A stretch of 64,000 bases of DNA from Syngnathus acus (GCF_901709675.1 NC_051105.1:6687104-6751103); one strand, 5' to 3'; counted from the first letter of the stretch, positions 1 through 14,753 are shown. Notes: a model not told the origin generated them from the letters alone. Numbers and translations: made by a program.

Positions 1-3000
1 GGAAAGCACTTTCGATATTTCACCCTCTGTAGTGTCTACTGATTAGAATATTCAAAAACGAAGGGAGGGGTAATGATGCGGACGAGAGTCCTCAGAATTC
101 TTATGGTCAAATAGTAGGCGATCAAGATGTTAGATTTTAACTTCTGGTTGCAGAATTGTTACTTTATATTCAGTTATATGTTCTCTAAGTTTGTTTTTCA
201 ACATTGCCAAATTCAGTTTTTGCTTAAACAAACAAAATGCCAGAACAGCAGGGCCTTAAAGCTTGAACCAAACTTGAAACATTCTAATAGATACAAGGTA
301 AGGCTAACAAAATAAAGTTAACTTGAGTGTGCTGACTCTTGTTAAGAAATACAGGCATGTCCACAAGTGAAAGCGGCCTAGCAGCAACCACATATCGTCG
401 AAAAGTTGAAAGACATATTAACATTCAAATCTCTTCAGCCTTGGGAACCTTTAAATATCGACTAACTTCACTTTCTTGCAATTCTAATATTGTGCTCAAG
501 CGTGTGATATCTATCCTCACCAGAACATTTTTTACTTTTCTTTTTAAATACAGTATTATCTACTGATAGCTGTAATTTGGATTTTACTACTGTATTAGCA
601 TAGGCTAGTCATTAAGAGTACATTTGGTCTGATGACGTATAAATTCTAAAATGTTTGGAACGAACTCTGTCCTGAATTAAGGTACAGTACAGAACAAAGC
701 GGCATATAATTCATCTCCAATAAAAAACACCAGAGCATTGTTGCGCAGCAATTTACAAGAAATGGAAGGAATCTCTACACTTTAGCTTTTACTAGCAATT
801 TTCTGCTTCTGGACAAGAAGGCACACGTAGTTCCCTTTCCATTTGGAGTGGCTTTTCACTAAATGGTAGCATTTCATGACACGTTTATGTCACGGCGTCC
901 TGGACTTGGCCACCAACCTGTCTGAGGTACTTCACCAGATTTGCACCAGAGGGGAGATAGGAGGATTGATACCCGTGTTTGGGGTTAATGGTGTGGGATA
1001 TACACGGGTGATGGTGGGGGTTGTTGGCCTCGCATTAAACCCACTGTCCACCGATTTTAATTCATCTCATTGACTGGAATTTTTCTGACACATCTCACGG
1101 GAAGGCATAACCAAAAAACAAACGCGCTCGTCTTCTTCTCAGAGGCGCCGTCGGCTCGGCCTGCCAAAGTTTCAGCTTTATTTATGCAAATCCCGCTTTG
1201 CAATTCAGTCGCAAAGAAGTATTGCTCCCATCCCCGCTCTCAATCAGCTCGGTAGCTATCTCGACAATTTCTTCTTTAGGCTCTTTATTTGTTTAAGGCA
1301 AATTGGCCATATTTTGGCTTTTCTGAGAATGTATCATAATATACTGTCGATTGCAAAGCCAGCATTAAGGTACGCTAATGCAAAAAAGGCCGTCTTCCTC
1401 CATACACAAGGACATCACTTCGTCCTAAAGCTGGTGCTAGAAATTCTCTTCTTTTACTTACACCACATTTTGATCAATGTTGAGCAGTCAGCAGTGGATT
1501 TCTGCATTCACTCGGCTCAAAGAAAATGACCGTGACGGCTAAAGACATGCGAGATAATTCAAAGTTAATAAATTCTAATACTTATTCAAAACAGCCAGAA
1601 GTATTTGGAACTAAATCCTGCCTACATTCACCAAGAATTCTTTTTTTGAACTTAGACATTCTAGTGTTCCACTACTTTTCCACAAAGAAAGCCCCACAAC
1701 AATCACACATCAAGCTGCTCTTTGTTTTATACCAGATGGGTGACAACCTGAGAAGCAAAACAAGTGCATCAACAGGGGGCTTATTTTTTCCACATTCTTT
1801 TGCGAATGATGGCAGACACCACAATACGCACCAAAAGCAAACTTTGGAACGCCGAGCTCATCGGCGGAGGTGACGCCACGCCCCGCACGTGGCATCATAA
1901 CTCAAAGGCGACACACGCAGAATGTCAGGAATGCCGGGCGGCAGTGGAGCCGATAGACACCGACAACAACACACATCTACGGGAGATCACACATGACAAA
2001 CTTGACATGAGTAGGCGGAAGTGGCGGAGACCTCTTGAAGCCAACCTGCTTCCAAAACTCTTTCTGCAGAAAAAAAAAATGGAATAAGGATAGGATAGCA
2101 ACATATCAAGCGCCCACCCAAACCCGTCGCCATACCCACCACCGGGGGCTCTTCCGTCCCCGGGGAGGCGACATGTGCGTAGTGTCACGTTTTGTCATCT
2201 CATGGTGACAGAAGCCGCAACGCCTCCATCAACATGATGGAAGTGGCGAGGGAAACGAGAGGCTGGTGAGGAGGTGTGACACAGACATCCCCGTAGGAGG
2301 AGAGGGGTTATTACACCATTTGCTCTCTTCGCTGAGAGCCCAGGTGGGCGCCTGTGTCTCAGACACTGCGATACAAGCGGCGCACAGCTGACTCACAAGT
2401 GACACATCTGCTGGCGGACTCCCGGGCACAGCGCCACGAGCGGCGGCCCCTTCCAGCAGCCAGCCGGACCGGCTTTGGACACTCACAAGCACACACACTG
2501 CACATCTCTGCTCATCTGCATTTCGTCTCTGCATCTGCGGCTAAGTGCCGGCTTCTTCTTGGAACCAGGCACGGCTACTTCACACGAGACAAAGAATCAC
2601 TTACATGTCAAGTGGAAAATCAGCCCAACGCGAACATGTGCAATATGGTCCGACTTCAAGCGGCACTTCCTATCCATTGTGCGAGAAGCAAATCACTCAA
2701 TCAGCAAAATCAAATGAGACACTCCATTCAGAGCCATACCAACCTGTTTGGGAACTGCTTGCTTTGTGGAATGGTTCAGCTTGGTTCATTACATTCCTTG
2801 TATTCATCTCCAAGTAATATCGAGCAGCACTTTCCAGTACGCATTTGTTGAGGTGCTGGTTGTAGTGGAAGCACAAGCCTGATCAGTTTTAGATGTTCTC
2901 AGGGAAAATAAAACAAATAGACTCTGATAGAAGCGTAACCACCCCTGGAGTCTATCCTAGTTAAGCAAGTTGAGTGAGGTGAAACAAAATTTCGTAATCT

Positions 3001-6000
3001 GCTCTGAAATTTAAACAGGTTCCTTCTTGGCCAAAGCAGCCTTCATACTGTGTAATGGGCTAGGTAGAGTTCTTTTGTAGCCACAGGAAGAGCAGGTCAT
3101 AAAATAAACACCTGAACGAACATACAGGTTCAGCTATAATTCCAAGCAAGTAACTTTGCTGTGTGCCTTAATAAATAGCTCTTTTTTTTTTTGTACTTTA
3201 GTTATCTCTGTAAACTCAGATGATGCGTCACTGTGTCCGAGTCTATTGCTCTTGGTCTTTTTTGCTAACCTCATTTTGTGAGGAGAATCTCCCAGCCCCC
3301 ATCAGACTCGTACTTTCTTCCTGTCCCTTGACCGTGCTCCCTCCCTCCCTCCTTTCTCACAGTTGCTCCCACACTCCAACCACATTCCTCCTCTTGCTCA
3401 TGCTGGATGGACGTCTCTCCTGGTGGCAAAAAGCATTGTGGGAAATCCCAAAACTCAGTACCATTAGGAGGAACTCTACAGACCTTTTGGAAGCATTAGG
3501 CAATACTTTAATTCAGTTACATTAATGTTTTGCTTCTGCATGTATCAAATCACAAAAAAGCTTTAAATATGCGCAACGGAGACAGCAGCCGGGATGCACC
3601 ACTCCAGGAAAGTCTCTCTTGTATCATCGTTTATTCATGTGCATTAAAATGCAATGCAAACGGTTGACCTTCCAACTGATCAGACCGCAAAATGAAGTGT
3701 CGGTTCAAGCAGTGGGTGGAAAAGCTGCGGTAATCCCCCGAAACATTGTCACTATTGTCGGAAGTATGGTTGGTAAACCGATCAATACGGTGACATCAAA
3801 TATTTGTTTCTGAATATATGATACAAGTTGGAATATAGCGATTGCAAAAAATGTGAAAAGACTTTGTGTACTGAGGAATTACTGAGGGAAATTAAAACAT
3901 GTACTTTGTTGTACAAACAGTCAAATGTGACTCAAAACATTGTCTTTGTACGATTAATACATCATCTACGAGTGCAACAGCATGACCCTGGAAGATAACA
4001 ATATGGTAGCCAACACGACGGGAGCACCTTACATATATCTTACTGCCCCTCTGGTCTTTTTATTATTTATCGAGCAACTGCCATGAGAATAAGGAACCCA
4101 ACTAATGCAGTAATGCAGGCCATGTGCAACCTCCTCCCCATCATAAAACGCAGCACTCTGGAGAACCAGACTGTGTCCCTGAATTACCCCAGTTTGCACG
4201 AGTGTGTCATTCCAGAGGAATTTTAAACACACTGGCTAAGACCTGCCCAATTAAATATACAGGCGCAGATAAATACATGCACGCTTATACACATACCGCG
4301 ACAGCCACGAGTCGGTACTTATTTGTCCTAATAACGTCTGAAAACTGCACCGCCGCTTTATGGCTTTTGATGGTTGCAAAGGAGTTTGCAAACTTCTGCT
4401 CTTTTCTCTCCCGAGAGACCCCTAGACAACATGGCATCTTTGCTTTGCCATTAGCCACATGCTAAATGTGCTAGCAATTCAGTACAGCAACAGTGGTTTC
4501 TTATCCATTCAAATATAAAAGAAAAAACTATCTCTCACTCAATCTTAGAACTGACTGTTTGGCAATTCATCATTAAGTGCGTTTAATGACGCAATAAAAA
4601 TCAGTGTCATCCCATTAATCATGTCAGCACGTGGTCATGTCAAAACAGATGAATTGTTTTACTTGGAATTATTTTCGAAATTACTATTTGGATTCTTGAC
4701 ATGAAATGTATGCTTCTACGCCAAAAGGTAATTAGACGGTAAATGAATAAATAAATCTTTTGGATAAGAGTTAAAATTACTACATACGCAGTCGGTAAAA
4801 AGCAAACAGGATGAAACATGCTGGTTTTAGACGTGACTGATCCAAAGTCAAGGTGTGGCATCCTTTTGGATGTCATCGTTCAGTACCATAAAAAAAAAAA
4901 ATGAAACGGCAATGTCAAGTTTTGAAGCTTCAGACGTGTTTGAGTCGAGTCGACCGCCGTTCATCAGCTTGGACGCCGTAGCCGCAAATCAAGCCGAACA
5001 CCGGGCGGCATTGCATTCGACTCATGTCACCAGCGCATGAAAAATGAATGCAGTACTTAAGGAACACATGTCAAATCAGCACTTAAGGATCAATATGATT
5101 TCCTCCGACGGTAGCTTGATTAATTCAGCGGCGTGACGAGTTTTGAAACCACAAATTTAATTAAAAGTGGGGGAGTGGTGCGCTCCCCGTGTGCATGAAC
5201 GCACGCGCCCGTATCGATTGACGGCCTCTCCACGTTTACGTCATGTCATTAATATGGTAATTGTGAATGGCGGGAAGGGGATCGGTGGACTAGCAGTAAA
5301 ACCAAAAGAAATCCTAATTAATTGGCAGACACTTTCAGAGTTCAACCTACACATTTTGGGGGGGGGGATCCATTGAGTTATCTATTATGCCTATTGAGTA
5401 CCAGAGAAATCAGACCGTTACTGCAAGGATCCCCAAAGGCCACGAGGCAACAGTCCAGCAATGAGAATGTCTGTCGGGGCCAGGCGGGCAAGTCTACTTG
5501 TCGCACAGCTTTCAATCACAGCAGAGAAACATGAAAGCAGAATGACGGATGGGGGACTGATCCGTCCGTCACTTCCAGCAGCGCCGAAGACCACCTTTCC
5601 TAGCTGATGTACGCTCTTGAGTACAGCCATTTTTCCACAAGGTGGTACGAGTCATTCAGTTCGGTTTGGTTCCGGAAACCACAATCGGCTGCGTTGGCTC
5701 CTAAATTGTGTGACATCACAGTTTGGTAGTGTAACTTTTCTTTTGAAATATAACCATCTAAAATGGACGCGAAATTTGTTGTGGGACTGAACATGAGAAA
5801 ATATTTTTACTCGTTTGCAGTTGCACGCTGTGTAAAAACAACTCCCTGTTGGAGCCCCAAAAAATTTCTTTTCAAAAACATCTCGGGTGGCTGTTTTCCC
5901 TTAATGTTATGATTTATATTTGTTGTGTGTTTTTATAAAACTGGTGACATTTCCATCATGGTCAGCAAAGAAGTGGATCAAATGCAATCCTCACGGAATT

Positions 6001-8520
6001 ACTCAACCCAATTTGATGCTTTTCATACAAGCGAGCGAGACACCACTGTGGCCGATGAAAGTATGTATGAAAGTGTGTGCTGTTTTCCAATTTGCATTGC
6101 CTCTGCCTGTGACGCACAACCATGTGTTAATTTGACAGAATAGGTGGCAATTTTTTGGTGTACCGGTTTATCTACTAAAATTACAACAGTGGCATTAAAA
6201 AGAAATGCCCCGCCGGGTTTTTAAGTGCATCGTTACCATTTAAGTTGAATCTGTCAGACCACGGCCGCTGAATAACTGAATGTGGTCACACAGTCAAGTT
6301 TGGTGAGCCGGCAAATGGAGAGCCATGGAAAACATTGCTTATATTAACAGTTTTGAGGCTTGCTATTTCTGCCAAAATACATTTTCTCCGGTTTGTTTGT
6401 TAGTCAGCAAAACTATGCCGAAACTACTCCCCCTCCCCCTTAAAAGCAATGCAAGTGCCTAATCTTCTGGTCATTCCAGTTTATTTCATGGTGCGATTCC
6501 CTCAAAGGTTGGAACAGGTGGGCTATGCTCGACTATGCATGGGTGCACCACCGAAACATTTGTAGAATTAAAACAATCGCTCCTACAACTAGTCATGAAT
6601 GATATAAGGCCGACTAAAAAAAACACCAATTTGAAACAACCAAGTCACAAAGAAGTCTGTCGTCACCTAAAATGGGTTTCTAATCCATTTTGATATGCAT
6701 AATTTTCAGTCCGCTAACAAAGTGTTGTCATCCAAACTAACTTTAACGCTCATAGCATGGCTCCTACTCCACAGCACAACTATCATGATGGCTTGAATTT
6801 TGATGTTATTAACATGCATCAAAGGAAACAACAAAAAGTGAGTCTAGAGACTGAAAATCAATACGGCGGCCAAGCAGACACTTCAACACGTATTATCTGT
6901 TTGACTGGGAAAGGAGACCCCCCCCCCCCCACCCACAAAGCACTCCGTAGGGAAGTGAGCAAACCGCCTCCAAGATAGCACAAATCTTTGGAGTTTTAAT
7001 TAGAAATCCCACTGAGCAAACAAATACAGAAAGAAACATGAGAGGCCAATGAACAGAAGAAAAAATAAATCCTCTGCTGCCTTCCATCAATATCCATTTC
7101 CCGGGCGTCCTTCACCTCCCCACGGTTTTCAGTTGACATGCGCTGGGATTAGATAGCAGATAAATAAACTGCCTGGACAGAGATGTGAGGAGGAGCAGCA
7201 TGACCGTGTTTTGTCCACGATTGTGTCCAAATTGGAGAATAAGACCGAACAACATGCAGAGGGAGCCCAGTGGCGCGGCCCATGACGTCCTCATTCCTCT
7301 GGAATCGTTAACGCCGCAACTCAGGGGCTTCCTCTCATCACGACAAAGCTATCGATGCCTTCGCAGATAAATGTCAAGAGAGAGAATATGTGCCAGAGTC
7401 TTTATAGTTGCACGGTGCTTGAATATACATACGGGGCAGTCTTACAAATTATTCTGGCAAAAAAAGCAAGCATCATCTTTGGTGATATTGCACAGTCAAG
7501 ACATCAGCAAATCTTATGAGATTTATTCTCGGTCCGCGTGATAACTCCACAAATCGCCATCATCATTCGCAGAGTTCACTCCCATACTCAAGAACTTGCA
7601 CTGGCTCCAATCTCCTTCTCACCGGCTCCCTTCATCTTTCTGCCCTCATCCATCGCACCTTCTACACTGGTCTCCCTTAATGCTTCACACTGCACCTCCA
7701 GCTTGTTTATCCTATTTTGGGTCTGTCGCTCTCAGGCAGGTAGCCAAAGGCTTTCACTTCCACGGTCACTCCAAGATATCGACTACCTCCACAATTAAAA
7801 TCCTGTTTTAAAAGGCCTCCATCTGCATAGGCCATCTGACTTTCACACATTTTATGACCTTTCTTTTACGGCATACCTAATTATCGTTACATTTTTATTA
7901 CTGTTGTAAGGTGATCTTGAGCACCCTGAAAGGCGCCTACAAATACCCATGCACTGGTATTGTCTTTCGCTTTTGTGCCTTTGTGATACCGCCACATTTG
8001 TACCATACAAATTTCTTTGTACTGACTATTTGGTCAAATAAAGCCAAATTGACTAAAACATACGAGGAGCAGAAAACCAGGTGTGTTCTGTGTTTATGTG
8101 AAAAAAATCAACTCCCAAGCACAAGCTGTAATCTTTGCCGCCATGCATGTCATCAGAGTTAAGGGTGATTACACAATCTTACTAGACTGCGGCAAACATC
8201 TTGTGACAGCAAAGAATGTTATAGAAAACACTAAAACAATTTATTACAGAGACAGACAACTCGGATGTGATTATTTCGATTTCCAGTATTTCCTCTTGGA
8301 CATTTTTTTATTTGCTATTTGAAGAAATCAGAGGCAGACGTTTGACCCAAATCAGATTATGTGCCACTTCAAAAAATATATAAAAGAAATATATAGTTTT
8401 AAAATGATCTGACCACTACAAATTGTAGTTTCTCCAAAAATATGTAAAAGAAAAACAATCAATATGACAGGGTGTGTTTAACAGGGTTGAAAGAGAGCAG
8501 CAGAGTTGAGTTTGACTTAC
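1..8520. other. Non-coding stretch, no supported gene
   Basis: I see no reading frame here that looks like a conserved protein, and no chain of splice-bounded exons. The open frames are short and of ordinary non-coding composition. The sequence is moderately AT-rich and mostly unique. Short homopolymers occur, such as the C-run near 6919-6930. If the minus-strand transcript suggested by the sites at 8521-8731 and 12769 is real, this stretch would be its downstream intron or intergenic sequence. Weakly conserved exons could be missed by eye. Confidence 0.5.
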
Positions 8521-8731
8521 CTCAGAAGCCCCCCCTGCCCCTTGAGCAGGGCCTCATATGGAGGACCAGGCCTCAGGTCTCCTGGGCACTGATGTGTGCT
8601 TGCCGCCGGAGCCCTTGTAGTCAGCCCCCTCCCCCCTGGAGGCTGCGAGTTTGTGTGTGCGCGCAGGCGTGTACACTTGCAGGAAGCTAGCTGCCCGCTC
8701 ACGACACCCTACAGCCACAAGTCATTCACAC
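8521..8731 (-). other. Candidate noncoding exon of an unidentified minus-strand transcript
   Basis: On the minus strand, a strong acceptor (a tctctctctgtgtgttgcag tract) sits just before 8731, and a full GTAAGT donor follows 8521. These bound a 211 bp GC-rich block. The block has stop codons in all useful frames and only short upstream-type ATG frames, so it would be a 5' untranslated or lncRNA exon. It would follow the possible first exon ending at 12769. I do not recognise the gene. The evidence is splice-site quality and composition only. Confidence 0.35.
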
Positions 8732-11700
8732 CTGCAACACACAGAGAGAGACAACTTTGGTTCAGCGGGTGACAAGCAAATAAGTGCAGCGGCGAGGAAA
8801 AGCACCAAGTCGCTCGTGATGACATGACAACATGAGCAAACAGAAAACGGAGGAAAAAGTTTTAGGTCACTGTTTTTTTAGGCTCCATTTCCAACCAAAC
8901 ATTTCAACTTGAAGCTATGCGGGATCACATGAAAATACGATATATGCTCCATCTTGTTTGCAGAGGTACGGAAAAAGGTCCAAAAAATGCAATTTGTGAT
9001 TTGGTGTCACGCTACTCAGAGATGATTGCCAGGAGTCGTGTAGTCATGTGGATAGGTGGAAGTGATGCCCCTGGTAAGCTCATTTTAGCATTGTTGCATG
9101 TTTTATTTGGGGAATTTTCTGCCTATTGGTGTTCAGTACTCATCAGCTTGATAGGATTCCCATTTTTTTATGAACTTCTGTGACTGGCGTCTGCACATTT
9201 GCGTCCATTTGTTTAAGATGTTGCCCGAGTAAAGATGCTACGTTGGCTACTAGCTAGACTGACAGGGTAGCTTGTGATGAAGCGTGTTCTGCTCTTCTAA
9301 CCCACTAAATTGATTGAATTTTATACTTGTGTGACCATAATGTGAAAAAATCAGCTGGGAGTATCAGCCACGGGAGGTTTATTAAAGTGCGTTATCGTTT
9401 TTAACAGAATGGTTCATTTATCCCTGTATGACAATATAAATAAATCAAAAATAGCCTGTGCAAATAAAGGTCTTGCTATGGAGACAGTTTGGTCTCTGGA
9501 ACAAATTACAGGAGGTTCCTCAGTTTATGACTGAGTTCTGTTCTATGGCGGCAATGTAACCCGAACCTGTAAGTAAGTAAACATTTTTACGCTCCTGCGC
9601 AGCCTAGTTAATAGTGCACCACTTGTAACCTCAAAATGTGGTATACCGGGACAGTTCTAGACCAAGGACCCCTTGAATTCCAGACGCAGTTCATTTCAAT
9701 GGGAAATCTTGTTTTGAAAATCAACCAAATCAGAGCCCAATCCAGACGGGCACCATTTTGTTGGCGGCAAACATATGACGGCTCGCTATAATGAAAAGAC
9801 GACAGCGTTGAATTGAAAGAAGAGATAAATAAGAACCTGTGTGCATCGCATAAATAAATGATGCAAGCAGACAGTGGTGTTGCTTAGCAATTGAGGGGGC
9901 CCTCAGTCTTCAAATAAAAAAAGTGTGCCTTGTGTGCATGGAAACCAAGCTTGGACAGCACAGCACATACATAGTCCATAAAATGCTTTCTTCTGAGACA
10001 CAAAAAAAGCAATTATAAGTACTTCTGCCTAAAATGTAAAAAACTGTCACATGGGAACCTTATTGGGTTACTAAAAAGGTCTTAACACAGTGACAACTAG
10101 GTGGCATATTGACGTTGATATGATTGCAAAATCTGAAATATGACCAAATAAGGCTTTCAAAGCCATATACAGAAATAAAAAAAACCATCAAGCAACACCT
10201 CATCATATCTCACTAAACCTCGGGTGAGAAGCAACAAAGCATGAACGTGCGACACTTGTTCCCCAAAGCAGTACCGAGCGCAACAGGGGGATGCTATGGG
10301 AAGAATATACATACAACAAGGCCACTAGCATTAGCTGCTAACTAGTTAACCACTGACTGTCTGCAGTCCATCCATTATCTGAACTGCTTATCCTGGCAGG
10401 GGGTGGGTACAAATTAAATTCCATTACCTGTGTATGCCTCGGAAGAGAACAAAACAACAAGCAAAAAAGGGTTCAAAGTGGTATTCAAAGTGAAAGCTAA
10501 CTTTATTATAGTAAGAACTTGGAGCATTTAGCGCTGATTTGTCATTTAACCGGCTCGAAAACAAAAAGCCTCTTTTAATTACAATAACAGCTCAAAATGT
10601 CAGTCTATACCATATAAGTTTGTATTCCAATGTCGTTTGTATTCGAACGCGGGTACTGCAAAAAGTACATTACACCTAGCATGATGTAGTGTTACTCTTG
10701 TTTTGTCTCGAGGGGTGTTCAATTTCTTTTTTTTTTATTCACTTTCATTGCTAACCAGAGGTGAATAATCCAGCTAAGGAACCAGGGGCTTCCGAGTGGA
10801 GGCTGTGCATGACAAACAACACCCTTCGGTCAGGCCTTCTGTCAAAATCAAAATCACGCATCTACACCTCATATTTCATTGTCCTGTGTACTCTTAAAAG
10901 ATAAATGACACAGGATAGCATTTTTAGCTTAGGATGACGAGGTCTGTCGTTTCCATTTTGACGGGCAACAACAGTTCAAAATGTTGCAACCAGATTCCAT
11001 CAAATCAGTATGCATACAAGATAAGTCAATGGGGCATGTTTACGTGACACGGGGTTCAGGATTTGCCATTTTAACCTATACCACAGCTCAAAATGTCCCA
11101 TCTACACCTTGTATATTAAAATTCTACAACAAGCGTACGTTTATAGGGCAACAAATGGCAAGACAACATATGTTTAAGAATGCTAAAACTAAAATATGTG
11201 TGGATTGTGTCAAATTGACAACTTTGCAACTTGGTTGACATGAGCCATGCTTATTTCAACTAAGTTATAACATCTTTAAACTATAAAAAATTGTGAACAG
11301 GGTCCTCTTGCAAGCTAATTAGCTTTAGCATGTTTAGTTGTGGGTGACACTAAGCCCATACCTGCCCCTACCTGATAAGCGCATCACCGAAAACGCTACA
11401 ATTGTGTGACTAGACAAGAAAAGAAAAGGTTTTTACCCATTATTTAAAAATGGAGACCAGATTGTTACACCTTGTCTGTGGACACAAGAAGAAGAAAAAA
11501 GCTATGCTAGCACTACAATAACCTGTGGCTCTGGTCCAATGCAAAAAACAAAGCTACACACACTTTAGCATATTTGAAATACGATGTGTGACACAGCACA
11601 AAGCCGCACAAACTTCTACACAAACGGCCACCTAAAATACACTCACATGGCTACAAACCCCAAACTATAAATAAACTTAAAGCACACGTTGGCTACGCAT

Positions 11701-12768
11701 CAGTCGAAAGTCTCGAGAGTCCCCCACCTCCCCACTGAATCTCAGCGCCCCACTTGGAACTCCTGGCGGATTAAAAAAAAAAAAAAGTCAAGTGAATGGC
11801 GCTTGAAAAAAAAAAAAACTCCAGGAACTTTTTTTCTCCCATTTTTCCCCCCTAAAAAAAGAAGTTGTTCCTTTTTGGCCACAGAGCTACTGCTGTGGTG
11901 GGGGTGGGGGTGGGAGGAGGACTTGAGCATTCATGGAGCCTCTCAGCCAGCACAAACAAAGTCTTCCCCGAAGAGGGAGGCCAGTGGACGGAGAGAACAA
12001 CGACGTCTCGCCTGGCCGCGAACGCAACACGAGAGGTGCCATCACGGTCTCGCCGTGGCTTCATAAAGAAAAAGCCCCCAGTGTGAGGGCCCTCGGTCGG
12101 CTGGCGTGCGTTGTTCAAGTTATGCTAGCTCAGTTAACAATGTAACAATTAAAATGAGAAGGCTCAAGGCCTTTATAATCTCTCGCCGCCGCCGTAGACG
12201 AATCACACCAAAGAGCTTTTTTTTTTCTTATGAAAACAAAAAAAAAATACAATACCCCACGTCCGCGGAGCTCCAGTGGAATGCACAACACGCACGGCGA
12301 GCATTGTATCCTTTTTTTCCATTTTCCCAACAAGATCGGGCGGTCCTCCGCTGTCGGCGGCTAAAATATCAGCATTTCTCCGCGGCTTTTGCGCCATGCC
12401 GAGACCATCGTGAATAATCCGCTTTTGTCGCGCTGGTTGCTTGGTGGGAATGGGAGGAGGAGGGGGAGAGGCAGAAAAAAATGGGGCTTCTGTAACGTAG
12501 AAAAGGAGCGCCTCGGTTGTCCGCCACGGTTGTGGACGCGACGCGGGGCTTTGCTAGCCAGCAGCCGAAGAGCCTTCGGGTTGGTGGGTGGGGAGGGGGT
12601 GTCGTTCAGGAGGGAGACGGACGGATACCGGAGTTAGATGTCCCCGGGAGGAGGAACTCGCGTGTGCCCCGTTGCCAGGAGGCGAACTGTGCCCTTCCAC
12701 TGGCGACACTTTTCTTTTTTCTTATCCACCTGGATTCGTCGAGGGCCAGCAAAAAACATGACACTCAC
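8732..12768. other. Non-coding stretch with a dispersed-repeat scrap
   Basis: No coding exon is recognised. At 10368-10407 there is a piece of the common teleost repeat tail (a tccattatctgaactgctt type motif). From about 11700 onward the sequence becomes GC-rich with long A and T runs, and it looks like promoter-proximal DNA of the minus-strand transcript that may start near 12.8 kb. Confidence 0.45.
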
Positions 12769-12905
12769 CTGGGACTTTTAAATTCCTTTAATTCCTCCTT
12801 CACGGAAAGCCAAAATCACAACATGGTCGCGGCTCCATAATAAAATACAAATACGTCCCCCCCCTTAACCCGAGTTTTTCCAGTGGTCCTACTCCATTGG
12901 ATCCC
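12769..12905 (-). promoter_or_regulatory. Candidate minus-strand promoter and first noncoding exon
   Basis: Reading the minus strand, an inverted CCAAT box (ATCCAATGG, near 12893-12901) and an AT-rich TATA-like run (near 12836-12848) precede a short segment. That segment ends in a consensus donor, CCCAG followed by GTGAGT, after 12769. It contains two ATGs that are stopped within a few codons, so it would be 5' untranslated. The surrounding 11.7-12.9 kb is GC-rich compared with its flanks, as at many vertebrate promoters. No protein can be attached to it. The transcript start is a guess. Confidence 0.35.
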
Positions 12906-13613
12906 AGTCAAGATTTCCTGACGTCGCTCTACTAGCACTACCGCCGACAGTAGCACCCCTATCCGTTGCGCTCAAGTGGTTTGCTCCGAAATCTAAGTAG
13001 CAATTCTAGGTCAGGTCTGTGTGCCAGTGAGGCTACCGTCGGACAGTAGAGGCACACTCGTGAACGCCTTCCTAAAAAAGAAAAATTAAACTCATTCACC
13101 AAACCACTCAGATAAAAAAAAAAAGATTTGAGAGGAATTTTGTCAGTTTTGGGACCAACTTCCCAATTTCTCTGGCAGGAAATGCGTTTGGACATCACCG
13201 TCTCTATGGATGATGGATGACGTCACGATATTTTTTAATTGAATATTTTATTTATGCACTATTTTCACAATTTATATGAATACACTTTTAGATGTTATTG
13301 TCTGTACTCACACTGATGTCTTCCAAATTGACTGACAAGAGAACTTGAGGATAAATTGATATTGTTCATAATTTTAGTTTACAAATTATGATGTATTTTA
13401 TTTTAAAAATGCGTTATTTGATTAAATATCAGTTTCGACGTTACCTAGAGTCGCTGCAATCATTTAAATGAAAACACGTGAAATATTTTTTTATTCATCT
13501 AATTGTTTTTTGTCAATACAAAATATGAAATGGTTTATTTTCACTTTTTAAATTGCTTCCTTCCAAACGTGTTGTCACTGTCTGTATTTGTAATGTATTT
13601 TTATACTTAATAT

Positions 13614-13696
13614 TGCTGGCGACCAGTTCAGGGTTCAGGCTCCAGCATCCCCTGCAAGCCCGAACAGGATAAGTGATGTTGAAAATGGAATGAATG
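13614..13696 (+). repeat. Teleost dispersed repeat, 3' tail fragment
   Basis: The stretch contains the typical order of this repeat's tail: 'ctggcgaccagttcaggg', a 'ggctccagca' block, 'gataagtg' and 'gaaaatggaatga'. It is diverged and lacks the rest of the element. Related fragments lie at 10368, 19704, 23231, 25709, 31383 and 45643. The repeat is abundant in fish genomes. I infer a non-autonomous element but cannot assign the family. Confidence 0.6.
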
Positions 13697-14382
13697 CATA
13701 TTTAAAAGAGGGGCTCCTTTATTCATTCATCATTATAAAATCATATAAGTGCCTACATATTCCACAATGCACCAGTGCAGCATTTCTTTCACACATCATA
13801 TGGTCCACTCCCCTCCAGACTCGATTGTAGTTTCCCAGCCTTGATGATGTCATCTGTTGTAACTCTTCTGGCTCCTTCAGTATAAATGATAAGAGTCTGT
13901 TCCAAAAGAAATTGCACAGAGATTGAGTGAGATGCTTGCATTCCTTTCATACAAGTGTAAAAATAAGTGAACACATGAAGAAGAGAGAATTGTGATCAGA
14001 ATAAATGAAACACTGTGTAAATACTATTTGAAAACATATTTTTTCATACAACACATCATTAGGACTGCTTGGAATGTTGTGTGACTGTCACACTTCATAA
14101 TGGATAGTGATGAGTATTACAAATTATCATAATTAGTATATATTAGTATAAATTAATGGAATGCTTCTGTGACAATATTATATTAAGAATAGGAATGGGG
14201 GGGGGAAACAGATTGCCGAATGTTTTTTTTTTCCTTGAGTTAGCTCAACATCATTCCATTAAGCGAGAGTCATTCACTATTATGCACTTTAATGTTCCCG
14301 CTGAGCAAAGTCATTTAATGACATTTTGGATTTTAAAAATAGACCGCAACCCCTCATATCACTTGTGGCGCAGCATCAGCAT

Positions 14383-14419
14383 CACACACACACACTCACA
14401 CACACACTTACACACACAC

Positions 14420-14466
<47 letters not shown>
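14383..14466. repeat. (CA)n microsatellite
   Basis: About 84 bp of CA dinucleotides, interrupted by a few CT and TA units near its start. It gives a false histidine/threonine-rich open frame. It is paired, about 200 bp downstream, with a (TG)n array, so the two form a large inverted repeat. Confidence 0.95.
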
Positions 14467-14470
<4 letters not shown>

Positions 14471-14667
14471 CGTACAAGAGAGCGACTATCACAAGCCTCC
14501 AAGGAAGAGTGAAACATTAAAGACATGCAACGTGAGAGTGGTCCTCCTCAATTATTAATCAAGATACATTTCAAATGTAACCCAAATGTATAATCAGGAC
14601 AACTGGGGATTGAATTAATTGCTAGTTAAGTGTACACACTATTAAGATGGCCTCATTGTGTACCTAT

Positions 14668-14668
<1 letters not shown>

Positions 14669-14753
<85 letters not shown>

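Noticed and set aside
13789-13974. Minus-strand frame with peptide-like text (RRVTTDDIIKAGKLQSSL)
   Set aside because: No acceptor and donor pair frames it, and I recognise no family. It was left out for lack of support.
14156-14520. Plus-strand open frames rich in histidine and threonine
   Set aside because: They are translations of the CA microsatellite and have no splice or start context.
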